Made by a program: the position numbers and the translations under genes. Shown one piece after another: positions 15,830 to 24,631 of a stretch of 47,347 nucleotides of DNA; position 1 is the first letter of the stretch; every line of letters begins with the position of its first letter. The notes beneath the pieces are model-generated. The model saw only the letters and a program-made list of their open reading frames with translations, had not been told where the DNA came from and searched no databases. This stretch comes from Alphaproteobacteria bacterium (GTDB lineage: Bacteria > Pseudomonadota > Alphaproteobacteria > Ferrovibrionales > Ferrovibrionaceae): contig CANJGB010000028.1 of assembly GCA_947473805.1 (NCBI GenBank), positions 1 to 47,347 of the forward strand, given 5' to 3'.

Positions 15830-16915
15830 CTAGCGTCGGCGGCCGACGGCCTGCTGGTAGAAATCTCGGTCGACCAGGCGGCTCTCCGGCATCGGCGCGG
15901 TGTACGACAGCGCCTTGGCCTGCATGGTGGCGGCCTGGATGCGCTCGACCGTGCCGGCGCGAATCTCCCAGTCCCACACGTTTGACGGCGTGTTGGCCAC
16001 GGCCTCGGGTGGCGCCTTGATGAAGCCGGCCATCTCCTTCACGAAGTCCGGGTTCGCCTTGTAGTCGCCGGCGAAATAGGTGTTCACGATGCGCACGAAG
16101 GCGCGGATGAAGGCCGCGCCGGCGGCGCGGTTCTGCTTCAGCAGGCTGGGCCCGAAAATGGGGCCGCCGAGGGGTTCGCCCAGCGGCTGGCCCTTGAGGA
16201 ACGTGTAGTCGGGATCGTTGACGAACTGGGTCCAGGCCGGGTCGAGCAGCCAGATGCCCTGCACCGCGTTGTTGCGGAACGCGACGATGCCCGACGCCGC
16301 GTCGAACCGCTGCACGATGACGTCGGTGGGATTGACCCCGCCCTGCTGTAGCGCCGCGGCAATGGGGTACATGATGACCGAGCCCGGGCCGGTGACCGAC
16401 GAAATGGTCTTGCCGCGCAGGTCGGCGACGGTCATGCCCTTGCGCGCCCACAGGCCCGAGCGGCTGTTCGGCGAGGGCGAGAAATTGCCCGCCACCCAGG
16501 CCAGTTCAAAGCCCTGGCTGACCGCATTGAGGAAGCCGCCATCGGGCGCGTTCCACTGTACGTCGACCTTGCCGTTGGCCAGCAGCGACAGTGAATCGTT
16601 CGACGGGATGACCTGGACCTCGACCTTCAGGTTCTCCTTCGCGAACTCGCCGCGCGCGAGGCCGAGCGCGATGGGCGCGAAGCTTTCGATGGTGACCGTG
16701 CCGGTTACCAGGGTGATGGTCACCGGCGCCGACAGCGGCGTGGGCGGCGGCGAGCCGGGCTGGCACCGCGCCGGCGCATGGTCGAGGATTTTCGGATCGG
16801 TCGCCGAGGCATCGTTGCAACCCGGCGCCGGGGTCAGCGCGGACTGCGCCCAGGCGGTCGAGCCCGCCAGCATGAAAAGGACGACGCCCACGTACCGGCA
16901 AATAGCACTGACCAT
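15830..16915 (-). CDS. ABC transporter substrate-binding protein, NMT1/SsuA-like (orphan)
   Basis: 361 residues. A signal peptide (about residues 1-23: ICRYVGVVLFMLAGSTAWAQS) directs it to the periplasm. The mature protein begins with a Cys-containing segment, TPAPGC...ATDPK...ARCQPGSPPP, then the NMT1/SsuA fold (IESFAPIALGLARGEF, VQWNAPDGGFLNAV, MTVADLRGKTIS). The family binds nitrate, sulfonates, taurine, pyrimidines or aromatic acids for import; the ligand here is unknown. A paralogue of identical length lies at 31306-32391. No permease or ATPase is adjacent. ATG 16915 chosen for its GGAGGA site and signal peptide. Confidence 0.88.
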   Translation of the reverse strand: MVSAICRYVGVVLFMLAGSTAWAQSALTPAPGCNDASATDPKILDHAPARCQPGSPPPTPLSAPVTITLVTGTVTIESFAPIALGLARGEFAKENLKVEVQVIPSNDSLSLLANGKVDVQWNAPDGGFLNAVSQGFELAWVAGNFSPSPNSRSGLWARKGMTVADLRGKTISSVTGPGSVIMYPIAAALQQGGVNPTDVIVQRFDAASGIVAFRNNAVQGIWLLDPAWTQFVNDPDYTFLKGQPLGEPLGGPIFGPSLLKQNRAAGAAFIRAFVRIVNTYFAGDYKANPDFVKEMAGFIKAPPEAVANTPSNVWDWEIRAGTVERIQAATMQAKALSYTAPMPESRLVDRDFYQQAVGRRR

Positions 16916-17095
16916 TATCGCTTCCTCCCATGAAAGCCTTTGCTTGATGGTGACATAAGCCACCCGGCGGTCAAGGGGAGGGCAAATAGGTCTTGAAAAT
17001 CCGCGCCCTACGAAGTCTCATCCGCTTGGTTTTCGGCCCCCGGGCCAGCCCAAATTTTGTTGCGGCCGCGACGCCGCGAGGGAGAAACGCCTGCA

Positions 17096-18328
17096 ATGAC
17101 GTCGATGCCGTTATCGGGAATCCGTGTCCTTGACCTGACCCGCGTGCTGGCCGGCCCCTGGACCGCCCAGACGCTGGCGGACCTCGGCGCCGACGTTATC
17201 AAGGTGGAGCGGCCCGGCACGGGCGATGAATCGCGCATCTTCGGCCCCCCGTTCCTGAAGGACAATGAGGGCAAGAACACCCAGCTGTCGGCCATGTTCC
17301 TGGCCGCCAACCGCAACAAGAAGTCGGTCGTGGTCGATTTCTCGAAGCCCGAGGGGCGCGAGGTCATTCGCAAGCTGGCCTCCACCGCCGACGTGCTGAT
17401 CGAAAACTACAAGGTCGGCGACCTGAAGCGCTTCGGCCTGGATTATGACGGCCTGAAGGAAGCGAACCCGAAGCTGGTCTATTGCTCGATCACCGGCTTC
17501 GGCCAGACCGGCCCGTACAAGCAGCGGCGCGGCTATGACCCCATCGCCCAGGCGATGTCGGGCATCATGAGCGTGACCGGATTTCCGGGCGACCAGCCGG
17601 GTGGCGGGCCGATGAAGGCTGGCCCCAGCGTGGTGGACTTGTTCGCCGCCTGTTACGCGGTGATCGCGATCCAGGGCGCCCTGTACCACCGCGAAAAGAA
17701 CAGCGGGCGCGGCCAGTACATCGACATGTCGCTGCTGGATGCCGGCGTCACGCTGATGGCGCATCCGGCCATGACATACGTCCTCACCGGACAGTCACCG
17801 GGCCTGGTCGGCACCCAGGCCAATGGTGGCGCGCCGGGCGGCGGCTTCCAGTGCGCGGACGGTTACATCATGGTGGCGCCGGGCAATAACGAACTGTACG
17901 TGAAATTCTGCAGTGCGATCGGCATGCCGGAAATGGCGACCGACGAACGGTTCGTCACCAACCCGAAGCGGATGGTGAACCGCGCGGCGCTGATGGAAAT
18001 CCTCAACGCGCACATGCTGAAGTGGAAGGTGCGCGACCTGTATGACGTTCTGGTCAAGGCCGGCGTCCCGGCCTCGCCGGTCAACAATGTCGAGGACGTG
18101 TTCGCAGATCCGCAGGTGCAGAACCGCCAGATGGTGGTCGACGTGCCGCATCCGAGTGCGGGCAACGTGAAGATCGTCAACAACCCGATCCGCTATTCCG
18201 ACACGCCGATCGGCAATTTCACCGCGCCGCCGGCTTTGGGCGAACATACCGACGAGGTCCTGTCCGGCGTGCTGGGCATGACGCCGGCGGAGATTCGCAG
18301 CCTGCGCGACCTGGGCGCAATCGGCTAA
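17096..18328 (+). CDS. CoA transferase family III (CaiB/BaiF type)
   Basis: Moves CoA between acyl groups. 410 residues with MPLSGIRVLDLTRVLAGPWTAQTLADLGADVIKVERP at the N-terminus, NRNKKSVVVDF, and GRGQYIDMSLLDAG carrying the catalytic Asp. The closest pattern is succinyl-CoA:carboxylate transferases such as those for mesaconate, oxalate or crotonobetaine. First gene of an operon with a biotin carrier and a carboxyltransferase, suggesting it activates the acid that is then carboxylated or re-exchanged. Divergent from the orphan binding protein, 180 bp apart. A GAGGGA site precedes the ATG. Confidence 0.92.
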   Translation: MTSMPLSGIRVLDLTRVLAGPWTAQTLADLGADVIKVERPGTGDESRIFGPPFLKDNEGKNTQLSAMFLAANRNKKSVVVDFSKPEGREVIRKLASTADVLIENYKVGDLKRFGLDYDGLKEANPKLVYCSITGFGQTGPYKQRRGYDPIAQAMSGIMSVTGFPGDQPGGGPMKAGPSVVDLFAACYAVIAIQGALYHREKNSGRGQYIDMSLLDAGVTLMAHPAMTYVLTGQSPGLVGTQANGGAPGGGFQCADGYIMVAPGNNELYVKFCSAIGMPEMATDERFVTNPKRMVNRAALMEILNAHMLKWKVRDLYDVLVKAGVPASPVNNVEDVFADPQVQNRQMVVDVPHPSAGNVKIVNNPIRYSDTPIGNFTAPPALGEHTDEVLSGVLGMTPAEIRSLRDLGAIG

Positions 18329-18359
18329 CTCTATCCTTTCCCACAACCGGAGCCGGTAC

Positions 18360-18584
18360 ATGGCAAAAGTGAAAGTGGCCACCGAGGCGGCCGGCAATGT
18401 GTGGAAGATCGTCGTAGCGGTGGGTGGGCGCGTCGATGCCGACGAGCCGGTCATGATCCTGGAATCAATGAAGATGGAAGTGCCGGTGAACGCGCCAAAG
18501 GCGGGCACGGTGCTGGAAATCCTGGCCCCCGAAGGCACCGCGGTCGGCGAGGACGAGGTGGTGGCGATTATCGAGGCCGATTGA
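18360..18584 (+). CDS. Biotin carboxyl carrier protein (stand-alone)
   Basis: 74 residues, a single biotinyl-lipoyl domain. The biotin attachment site is ESMKMEVPV with the Lys between two Met residues. It carries CO2 on biotin from a biotin carboxylase to the carboxyltransferase encoded next. Unlike AccB there is no N-terminal extension. It lies 31 nt after the CoA transferase and 19 nt before the carboxyltransferase. Confidence 0.93.
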   Translation: MAKVKVATEAAGNVWKIVVAVGGRVDADEPVMILESMKMEVPVNAPKAGTVLEILAPEGTAVGEDEVVAIIEAD

Positions 18585-18603
18585 TCCGCTTGGGAGGAAG
18601 AGC

Positions 18604-20166
18604 GTGAGCTGGGAACCCGAAGTCACCGAGATCAAGCGCCGCAAGAAAGCCGCGCTCGCCATGGGCGGCGAGAAGAACGTCAAGCGGCAGCACGACGCCG
18701 GCCGCCTGACCATCCGCGAGCGGGTGGACCGCCTGCTGGACAAGGACACGTTCCACGAGGTCGGCGGCCTGGCCGGCAGTGCAACCTATAATCCCGATGG
18801 ATCGACCGCCTCGTTCGCGGCCACCAACGTGATCTATGGCCGCGGCAAGATCGATGGCCGGCCGGTGGTGCTGGCGGGCGACGATTTCACCATGCGCGGC
18901 GGTTCGGCCGAGGCCGGCAATATCGACAAGCTGCGCCACACGGAAATGTTCGCGAAGGAGTATCGCCTGCCACTGATCCGCGTGGTGGAAGGTTCCGGCG
19001 GCGGCGGGTCGGTGCGCACGTTCGAGGAGATCGGGCGCACCTACATGCCCGGTGGCAACCAGAGCGGCAGCTACTCGTACCTGATGGCCGATGCCATGGC
19101 GACGGTGCCGGTCGTGGCCCTTGGCCTGGGCCCGATTGCGGGCCTGGGCGCGGCACGCATGGTGGCGTCGCACTATTCGGTCATGGTGCGCGATCAGTCG
19201 TCGATGTTCATCGCCGGCCCCCCGCTGGTCGCGCGCGCGGGCGGCGGCAAGCTGACCAAGGAAGAGTTGGGCGGCGCCAAGATCCACGTCAACGCTGGCG
19301 CCATCGATGACGCGGTCGACACCGAGGACGAGGCGTTCGAGCGGGCGCGGCGTTTTCTGTCGTACCTGCCGAGTTCGGTCTATGACCTGCCGACACGTAT
19401 CGCGCCTGCCGACGACACGGAGCGCCGCGACGAAAGCCTGCTGAGCATCGTGCCGCGCGAGCGGCGCAAGGTGTACGCGATGCGCAAGATCATCGAGTCC
19501 GTGGTCGACAAGGGCTCGTTCTTCGAGATGGGCAAGCAGTTCGGCCGCTCGATCATCACCGGCTTTGCCCGCGTGGATGGCTGGCCGGTCGCGCTGATGG
19601 CCGGCGATCCGATGCATTACGGCGGTTCGTGGACGGCGGCGGCGGCGCAGAAGATCATCCGCTTCGTCGACCTGGCCGGCACGTTCCACCTGCCGATGGT
19701 CAACCTTTACGATTGTCCGGGCTTCAAGATCGGCCTGGATGCGGAAATGGCCGGCACGGTGCGCCATGCGACCCGCGCGGTGTTCGCGATCTGCCAGTAC
19801 CAGGGGCCGTGGTGCTCGGTCATCATTCGCAACTGCTTCGGCCTGGCGGGCGGTGCGCACCAGCCGCAGGGGCGTCTGAATTTCCGCTATGCCTGGCCAT
19901 CGGCGCGCTGGGGCTCGCTGCCGCTGGAGGGTGGCGTCGAAGCCGCCTACAAGTCCGAGATCGAGGCGGCGGCCGATCCGAAGGCCAAGCTGGTCGAGAT
20001 CGAAGCCCGGCTGGAAGCGCTGCAATCGCCGCTGCGCACGGCAGAAACCTATGACGTCGAGGACATCATCGATCCACGCGATACAAGGCCGCTGCTGGCC
20101 GAGTTCGTCAACCTGACGGCGCCCCTGCGGCCCGTCGGACCGGCATCGTGGGGCCTGCGGCCCTGA
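18604..20166 (+). CDS. Acyl-CoA carboxylase carboxyltransferase (beta) subunit
   Basis: 520 residues of the propionyl/methylcrotonyl-CoA carboxylase beta type, with both crotonase-like halves: KRQHDAGRLTIRERVDRLLDKDTFHEVGGLAG at the N-terminus, MRGGSAEAGNIDKLRH, and the C-terminal domain with FVDLAGTFHLPMVNLYDCPGFKIGLDAE. It moves carboxybiotin CO2 to an acyl-CoA. GTG start with GGGAGGA upstream. The biotin carboxylase subunit is not in the window, so the enzyme must borrow one from elsewhere or act as a decarboxylase-like or transcarboxylase module. Substrate unknown. Confidence 0.92.
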   Translation: MSWEPEVTEIKRRKKAALAMGGEKNVKRQHDAGRLTIRERVDRLLDKDTFHEVGGLAGSATYNPDGSTASFAATNVIYGRGKIDGRPVVLAGDDFTMRGGSAEAGNIDKLRHTEMFAKEYRLPLIRVVEGSGGGGSVRTFEEIGRTYMPGGNQSGSYSYLMADAMATVPVVALGLGPIAGLGAARMVASHYSVMVRDQSSMFIAGPPLVARAGGGKLTKEELGGAKIHVNAGAIDDAVDTEDEAFERARRFLSYLPSSVYDLPTRIAPADDTERRDESLLSIVPRERRKVYAMRKIIESVVDKGSFFEMGKQFGRSIITGFARVDGWPVALMAGDPMHYGGSWTAAAAQKIIRFVDLAGTFHLPMVNLYDCPGFKIGLDAEMAGTVRHATRAVFAICQYQGPWCSVIIRNCFGLAGGAHQPQGRLNFRYAWPSARWGSLPLEGGVEAAYKSEIEAAADPKAKLVEIEARLEALQSPLRTAETYDVEDIIDPRDTRPLLAEFVNLTAPLRPVGPASWGLRP

Positions 20167-20248
20167 CCGAAATAGAGGCATTGGCCGGCGGGCATTAGCC
20201 TCTCGTTAACCCTTTCGGCGTCATGCTAGCGGCCTCGCGGAGGTCGCC

Positions 20249-22354
20249 TTGGATCAATTGTCCGTGCATAAGCCCGGGTCCTGGGCCGAGGAGTCCGATA
20301 CCGCTGTGGCAGCGAACGGATTTACGCGGCTGCGGCGGCGTATCTGGATGGGCGTCGTCGCGTTGCTCGTCGCGATCTGGGGCCTGTTCGCCTATTCAAG
20401 CGCGCAGCAACTCACCCTGACCCGACAGGCGGCGTTCGAGAACACCGCCACGCTGGCGAAACTCATGGAAGCCTGGGCGCTGTCGACCCTGGGCCGCATC
20501 GATGACCTGTCCTCCAGCGTGGAGATCTATCTGGGCGAGCGCCGTACGCCGGCGGAGCTGGAGCGCCTGTTGCGCCGGCATCAGCTGTACGACGCGGGCC
20601 TGTTCCTGACCATCGATGTCGCGGGTCCCGATGACGCACTGATCGCGACCTCGAACGGCGCCCCTGCGGCAGCGGCGGCGCGCAATTTCGACACCGACCG
20701 CGATCCCAACGGCAACGTGCTGATCGGCATGCCGCGCCTGGTCGCTGGCCGCATGCTGATCCCGATCCGCCGCGTGCTGCACGGCGCCAACGGCGAACCG
20801 GTCGGATCGCTGGTGGTGGAAGTCGATCCCAGTTACTTCGCCGGCTTCTATGCCGATCTCGGCCTGCCGATGGGCGCGGCGGCGATGCTGTTCCGCGCCG
20901 ACGGGCCGTTGCTGGCGCGCAATCGCGCGGCCCTGGGCGAGCTGGGCCGCTCCTACCCTGATGCCGCGCTATGGCCGGCGCTGCGTGGCGAGCCGAGCGG
21001 CGGTTACGACTCGATCGACCTCGACGGCCAGCGCCGCCTGACATCGTTCCGCGCCAATGGAACCATCCCCTTCATCGTCGTGATCGGCTTCGACACCGAT
21101 GTCGTCTTCGCCGATACCTGGAACCGCGTGGCCATGACCGGCGTGATCAGTGGCGTGCTGTCGCTGGCGCTGCTGGCGGCGGCGGCGGCGATGTTGCGCC
21201 AGTTGCGCCGGCGGCTTGACCTGGCGCGCGACCTGGCGATGACCGCGGCGGCAGTGGGATCGGTCGGCAGCGGCGTGGTGATCCTGCGCCAGAGCGGCGA
21301 CGACTTCATGGTCGAACAGTTCAACCCCGCCTTCCAGCGTCTGACGGCACACGGCACCGAGGACATCCAGGACTGGCGCTGGCGCTCGATTGCCGGCGCG
21401 CCGGCGGCCGAGCTGCTGCACATGGCGATATCGGGCGAGGAAGCGACCGGCGAGATGCCGTTCCTGCGCGGCGATGGCCGCAGCTTCTGGGCCGAGGTGC
21501 GCATCGCGCCGATCCGCGCGGCCGGTTTCGAGGATGCGCGCTTCGTCGCCGTGGTGGCCGATATCTCGGCGCGCAAGGTGGCCGAGATGGAGATCATCCA
21601 CGCCAAGGAAGCCGCCGAGGCGGCGAGCCGCGCGAAAAGCGAATTCCTGGCGAACATGAGCCACGAGCTGCGCACGCCGCTGAACGCCATTATCGGATTC
21701 TCCGACATGATGGCCAGCCAGCTGCTGGGCCCGCTTTCGGCCCGCTACATGGAATACGCCATCGACATCCGGCATTCGGGCGAGCACCTGCTGGCCATCA
21801 TTACCGACATCCTGGACCTGGCGAAGATCGAGGCGCACCAGGTCACGCTGGAAGAAGGCGTGTTCGCCATCGAGCCGGTGTTCGACACCTGCCGCACGCT
21901 GGTCGCCAGCCGCGCGCAACAGGGCAATGTGCGGATCGAGATTGCGCCGCTGGCGCACCTGCCGCTGCTGTTCGCCGACGAACTGCGGGTCAAGCAGATC
22001 GTGCTGAACCTGCTGAGCAACGCGGTGAAGTTCACGCCGCCCGGCGGCACGGCGCGCCTGTCGGCCCGCGTGGCGCGCGATGGCGGCATCGAGATCGTCG
22101 TCGCCGACACCGGCTGCGGCATGACCGAGGAAGAAGTCGCGCTGGCGGTGCAGCCGTTCCGCCAGGTCAATTCATCGATCGCGCGCCAGTCCGAGGGGAC
22201 TGGCCTGGGCCTGCCGATCGTGCACCGGCTGACCGAGATGCACGGCGGACGGCTGCAGGTGAACAGCACGCCCGGCCAGGGGACGACGGTCGTCGCGGCC
22301 TTCCCGCCGTCGCGGACGCGACCGGAAAGCGGCGTGCTGCGCCTCAGCGCCTGA
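20249..22354 (+). CDS. Membrane hybrid-free sensor histidine kinase with PAS domain
   Basis: 701 residues. A transmembrane helix at about 32-50 and another at about 294-316 enclose a roughly 240-residue periplasmic sensor region of Cache-like size. A PAS-like region (about 330-450), the HisKA box FLANMSHELRTPLNAIIGFSD (phospho-acceptor His about 472) and a HATPase domain (N box NLLSNAVKFTPPGG, G1 DTGCGMTEEE, G2 GTGLGLPIVHRL) follow. No receiver domain and no adjacent response regulator. The start appears to be TTG with GGAGG upstream. Its last 11 bp overlap the convergent CHRD gene. Confidence 0.93.
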   Translation: MDQLSVHKPGSWAEESDTAVAANGFTRLRRRIWMGVVALLVAIWGLFAYSSAQQLTLTRQAAFENTATLAKLMEAWALSTLGRIDDLSSSVEIYLGERRTPAELERLLRRHQLYDAGLFLTIDVAGPDDALIATSNGAPAAAAARNFDTDRDPNGNVLIGMPRLVAGRMLIPIRRVLHGANGEPVGSLVVEVDPSYFAGFYADLGLPMGAAAMLFRADGPLLARNRAALGELGRSYPDAALWPALRGEPSGGYDSIDLDGQRRLTSFRANGTIPFIVVIGFDTDVVFADTWNRVAMTGVISGVLSLALLAAAAAMLRQLRRRLDLARDLAMTAAAVGSVGSGVVILRQSGDDFMVEQFNPAFQRLTAHGTEDIQDWRWRSIAGAPAAELLHMAISGEEATGEMPFLRGDGRSFWAEVRIAPIRAAGFEDARFVAVVADISARKVAEMEIIHAKEAAEAASRAKSEFLANMSHELRTPLNAIIGFSDMMASQLLGPLSARYMEYAIDIRHSGEHLLAIITDILDLAKIEAHQVTLEEGVFAIEPVFDTCRTLVASRAQQGNVRIEIAPLAHLPLLFADELRVKQIVLNLLSNAVKFTPPGGTARLSARVARDGGIEIVVADTGCGMTEEEVALAVQPFRQVNSSIARQSEGTGLGLPIVHRLTEMHGGRLQVNSTPGQGTTVVAAFPPSRTRPESGVLRLSA

Positions 22355-22775
22355 CCACCTGCCCGCGCAACTCGCCGGCCGGAAAGGTTGGCGTGTGGAT
22401 GTTGATGTACCAGCGGCCGGCCAGCACGTCGTCAACCTGCTGTTCGGTCAGTGTCGCGCTGCCCGACACCTCACCCGCCTAGGCGTTGCCGATGTTGATC
22501 GGCACGATGATGCCGCCATTGGCGGTGGGCGCGGCCGGGCCGTGGAAATGCGCGGCGGTGGCCGCCGTGGTCAGGCCGCTGAATTTCATGGCCCAGCTGA
22601 GAACCCGCGTCGCGGTGTCGAGGGTGACGTCGGCGCTGGCGGAAGCCGGGCTTTTCACCGCCGGCACTTCGTTGCTGCTGGTCAGGGCGATCGGCATCCG
22701 GACAAGTTCGGCGCGGGCGGTGGCCGCGGCGAGGATCATGGTGGCGGCGAGAGTGGCGATGAAAGCGGGACGCAT
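22344..22775 (-). pseudogene. CHRD-domain secreted protein split by an in-frame amber codon
   Basis: A signal peptide (about residues 1-22, ending ATARA) precedes a CHRD domain: NEVPAVKSPASASADVTLD, ATAAHFHGPA, GGIIVPINIGNA. At 22479-22481 an in-frame TAG interrupts it, and the same frame resumes as AGEVSGSATLTEQQ, VDDVLAGRWYINIHTPTFPAGELRGQVV, the expected second half, to a TGA at 22344-22346. The full frame is 144 codons, normal for single-CHRD proteins. A point mutation such as CAG to TAG, a sequencing error or suppression would all explain it. CHRD proteins are extracytoplasmic with unclear function. Confidence 0.85.
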
Positions 22776-22839
22776 CAGGCTCCTCCTCGGTGAGACAAGA
22801 AGCTAACGCTCGACAGCGGGGGTTTAGTTCGCGCCGGCC

Positions 22840-22977
22840 CTAGAAGCGCGCGGGATGAACCTCGAACCGCTTGCGCCTGGGCGGGGTGCGGCGACGCCTG
22901 GACAGGTAGGCCCGCGCGGCGTAACCCGCCAGGAAGCCACTGATAAAAAGGATGAAACCCAGAAAGAAAGCCGGCAT
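22840..22977 (-). CDS. Small membrane protein (45 aa)
   Basis: MPAFFLGFILFISGFLAGYAARAYLSRRRRTPPRRKRF: one transmembrane helix, then a strongly basic tail that would lie in the cytoplasm. The ATG at 22977 is chosen; the frame extends further upstream into a hairpin. No family recognised. Confidence 0.5.
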   Translation of the reverse strand: MPAFFLGFILFISGFLAGYAARAYLSRRRRTPPRRKRFEVHPARF

Positions 22978-22992
22978 GCGCGAATCGACCCC

Positions 22993-23021
22993 CGCCCGGC
23001 AGGTTACACCCCTGCCGGGCG
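22993..23021. terminator. Perfect 11-bp hairpin
   Basis: CGCCCGGCAGG/CCTGCCGGGCG with a 7-nt loop, between the Lys/Ala-rich gene and the 45-aa membrane protein gene. No clear T run on either strand, so it may be a weak terminator or an RNA-stability element. Confidence 0.4.
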
Positions 23022-23076
23022 TCATCAAAGTATAACGCTACTCAAAACGACCAGGAATCGGGGGAAATCCGCGGGA

Positions 23077-23340
23077 TCAGGCCTTGGCGGCCTCGACCTT
23101 GGCAACCGGCGCCTTGGCCTTGCGCTTCACCGGCTTGACCACCGGCGGGGCATTGCGGGCGGCCTCGGCCTCGGCGGCGTCGCGCGCCAGCCGCAGGGCC
23201 TTGAGCCGGGCCGTCTTCTCGGTTTCGGCCTGGCGGGCCTTTTCCCAGTCGGACATGGCCTTGTCGGCTTCGCGCTTCTTCTTGAACTGCTGGGCGGCCC
23301 GCAACTTGGCCGCCTCGGCGCCGCTTCCGGATATGCTCAT
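23077..23340 (-). CDS. Lys/Ala-rich coiled-coil-like small protein (87 aa)
   Basis: MSISGSGAEAAKLRAAQQFKKKREADKAMSDWEKARQAETEKTARLKALRLARDAAEAEAARNAPP followed by a basic KPVKRKAKAPVAK tail. Highly charged helical sequence without a catalytic motif. GAGG lies 9 nt before the ATG at 23340; another ATG 9 nt upstream is less well placed. Function unknown. Confidence 0.55.
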   Translation of the reverse strand: MSISGSGAEAAKLRAAQQFKKKREADKAMSDWEKARQAETEKTARLKALRLARDAAEAEAARNAPPVVKPVKRKAKAPVAKVEAAKA

Positions 23341-23401
23341 TTTTGGCATCCTCACGTAGGCGGGCTCTACGTGCGGGGGAAGCACGGAATCGGCCTGCTT
23401 T

Positions 23402-23671
23402 TTAGGCCAACACCATCGCATGGGTGGTGGGAATAGTCTTGCCTTTGTTTGTCCGCATCCAGACCGGCGCCGGTTCGGCGGCCACCTCGGCGCGGATGGC
23501 CTGCAGTTCCAGCATCAGCCAGCGATGATCTTGCAGCGCGGCACCGGCCTGGTCGAGCGCGTCGCGGGCGGTCGCGACATCCCCGGCCTCGGCATGCAGG
23601 GCGAGGGCGCGGCGATGGCGCTGCACGCATTCCCCGGCGAGGGTGATGAGTCTGGCTTCCGCGTCGAACAT
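23402..23671 (-). CDS. Hypothetical helical protein (89 aa)
   Basis: MFDAEARLITLAGECVQRHRRALALHAEAGDVATARDALDQAGAALQDHRWLMLELQAIRAEVAAEP: two or three amphipathic helices. GGGAGA precedes the ATG at 23671; a longer frame upstream is Arg/Pro-rich and overlaps the GNAT gene, so it is not used. No family recognised. Confidence 0.5.
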   Translation of the reverse strand: MFDAEARLITLAGECVQRHRRALALHAEAGDVATARDALDQAGAALQDHRWLMLELQAIRAEVAAEPAPVWMRTNKGKTIPTTHAMVLA

Positions 23672-23916
23672 GCAATGTCTCCCGGCCGGCAACGGGGCGA
23701 CTACAGCAGACCGCGCCGGCCAGGGCCATTCAGCGTGGTGGACTAGGCGGGACGGCGTAACCGCGGCACGTCTTGCCGGCAACGGCGATGGCGGCGACCC
23801 GCTGTTTGTTTCAGGGCTGTTTCCGAAACGGGAATTCCCCGCACCGGCGGCGACGAGGCCGACGCGCGCGCCGCCGGGGCGTTGCGACCCCTGCCCGCTT
23901 CCGCGACACTCGCGCC

Positions 23917-24441
23917 ATGACCGCCGCCCCCTCCGCACCCGCGCCCGCGTGGCGCCCGATGCAGCAAGCCGACCTGCAGGACGTGAGCGCCATCGCAGCC
24001 CGCGTGCACCCGGACTACCCCGAAGACGACGCCATTTTCGCGGAGCGCCTGCGCCTCTATCCGGCGGGGTGCCGCGTGCTGGCGGCGGGGGCGAAGCTGT
24101 ACGGCTATGTGCTGAGCCACCCGTGGCGCGCGGGCCAGGTGCCGAAGCTCAACACGCTGCTCGGTGACCTGCCGGCGGAACCGGACACGTATTACATCCA
24201 CGACATCGCGTTGCTGCCGGAGGTGCGGGGGTTGGGGTGTGCGGGGGTTGTGGTTGCGGAACTCGTCGCGCGGGCGAGGGTAGAAAAGCTGAATTCCATG
24301 TCGCTAGTGGCGGTCAATTGTTCGACCGAATTCTGGCAACGACATGGTTTCGGTATAGCCGCGGCGCAAACGCCGGCACATGCGGTGCAACTAAAAAGCT
24401 ATGACGGTCACACAACCCTGATGACGAGGCAAACAAGGTAA
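23917..24441 (+). CDS. GNAT-family N-acetyltransferase
   Basis: 174 residues of the GCN5-related fold: WRPMQQADLQDVSAIAARVHPDYPEDDAIFAERLRLYPAGC at the N-terminus, the YYIHDIALLPEVRGLGCAGVVVAELVARA acetyl-CoA-binding strand-loop-helix with an R-G-L-G-C-A-G variant of the Q/RxxGxG/A motif, and STEFWQRHGFG at the C-terminus. Substrate unknown. The start ATG follows the Pro/Ala tract consistent with an N-terminal tail. Just downstream, base composition drops sharply. Confidence 0.85.
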   Translation: MTAAPSAPAPAWRPMQQADLQDVSAIAARVHPDYPEDDAIFAERLRLYPAGCRVLAAGAKLYGYVLSHPWRAGQVPKLNTLLGDLPAEPDTYYIHDIALLPEVRGLGCAGVVVAELVARARVEKLNSMSLVAVNCSTEFWQRHGFGIAAAQTPAHAVQLKSYDGHTTLMTRQTR

Positions 24442-24631
24442 GACCGGGAGCAGTCTTTCTCGCATAAGCGTTTCAATGCGGAGCTATGGATGCGCCAAAT
24501 GGAGTCGAAAACAAAGTTCATTCAGCATGCTCAACGTAGTGATAATTTCTTGGTCGACATTTAGCATTGAGCGCTGGCTTGGGAACCCGCCGCAAGTCTG
24601 CTAGTTGAACTTACTTCGGTACAATCATCGA

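Noticed and set aside
18568-20181. 537-codon minus-strand frame across the carboxyltransferase
   Set aside because: Antisense to a gene with clear carboxyltransferase motifs; composition of a shadow frame.
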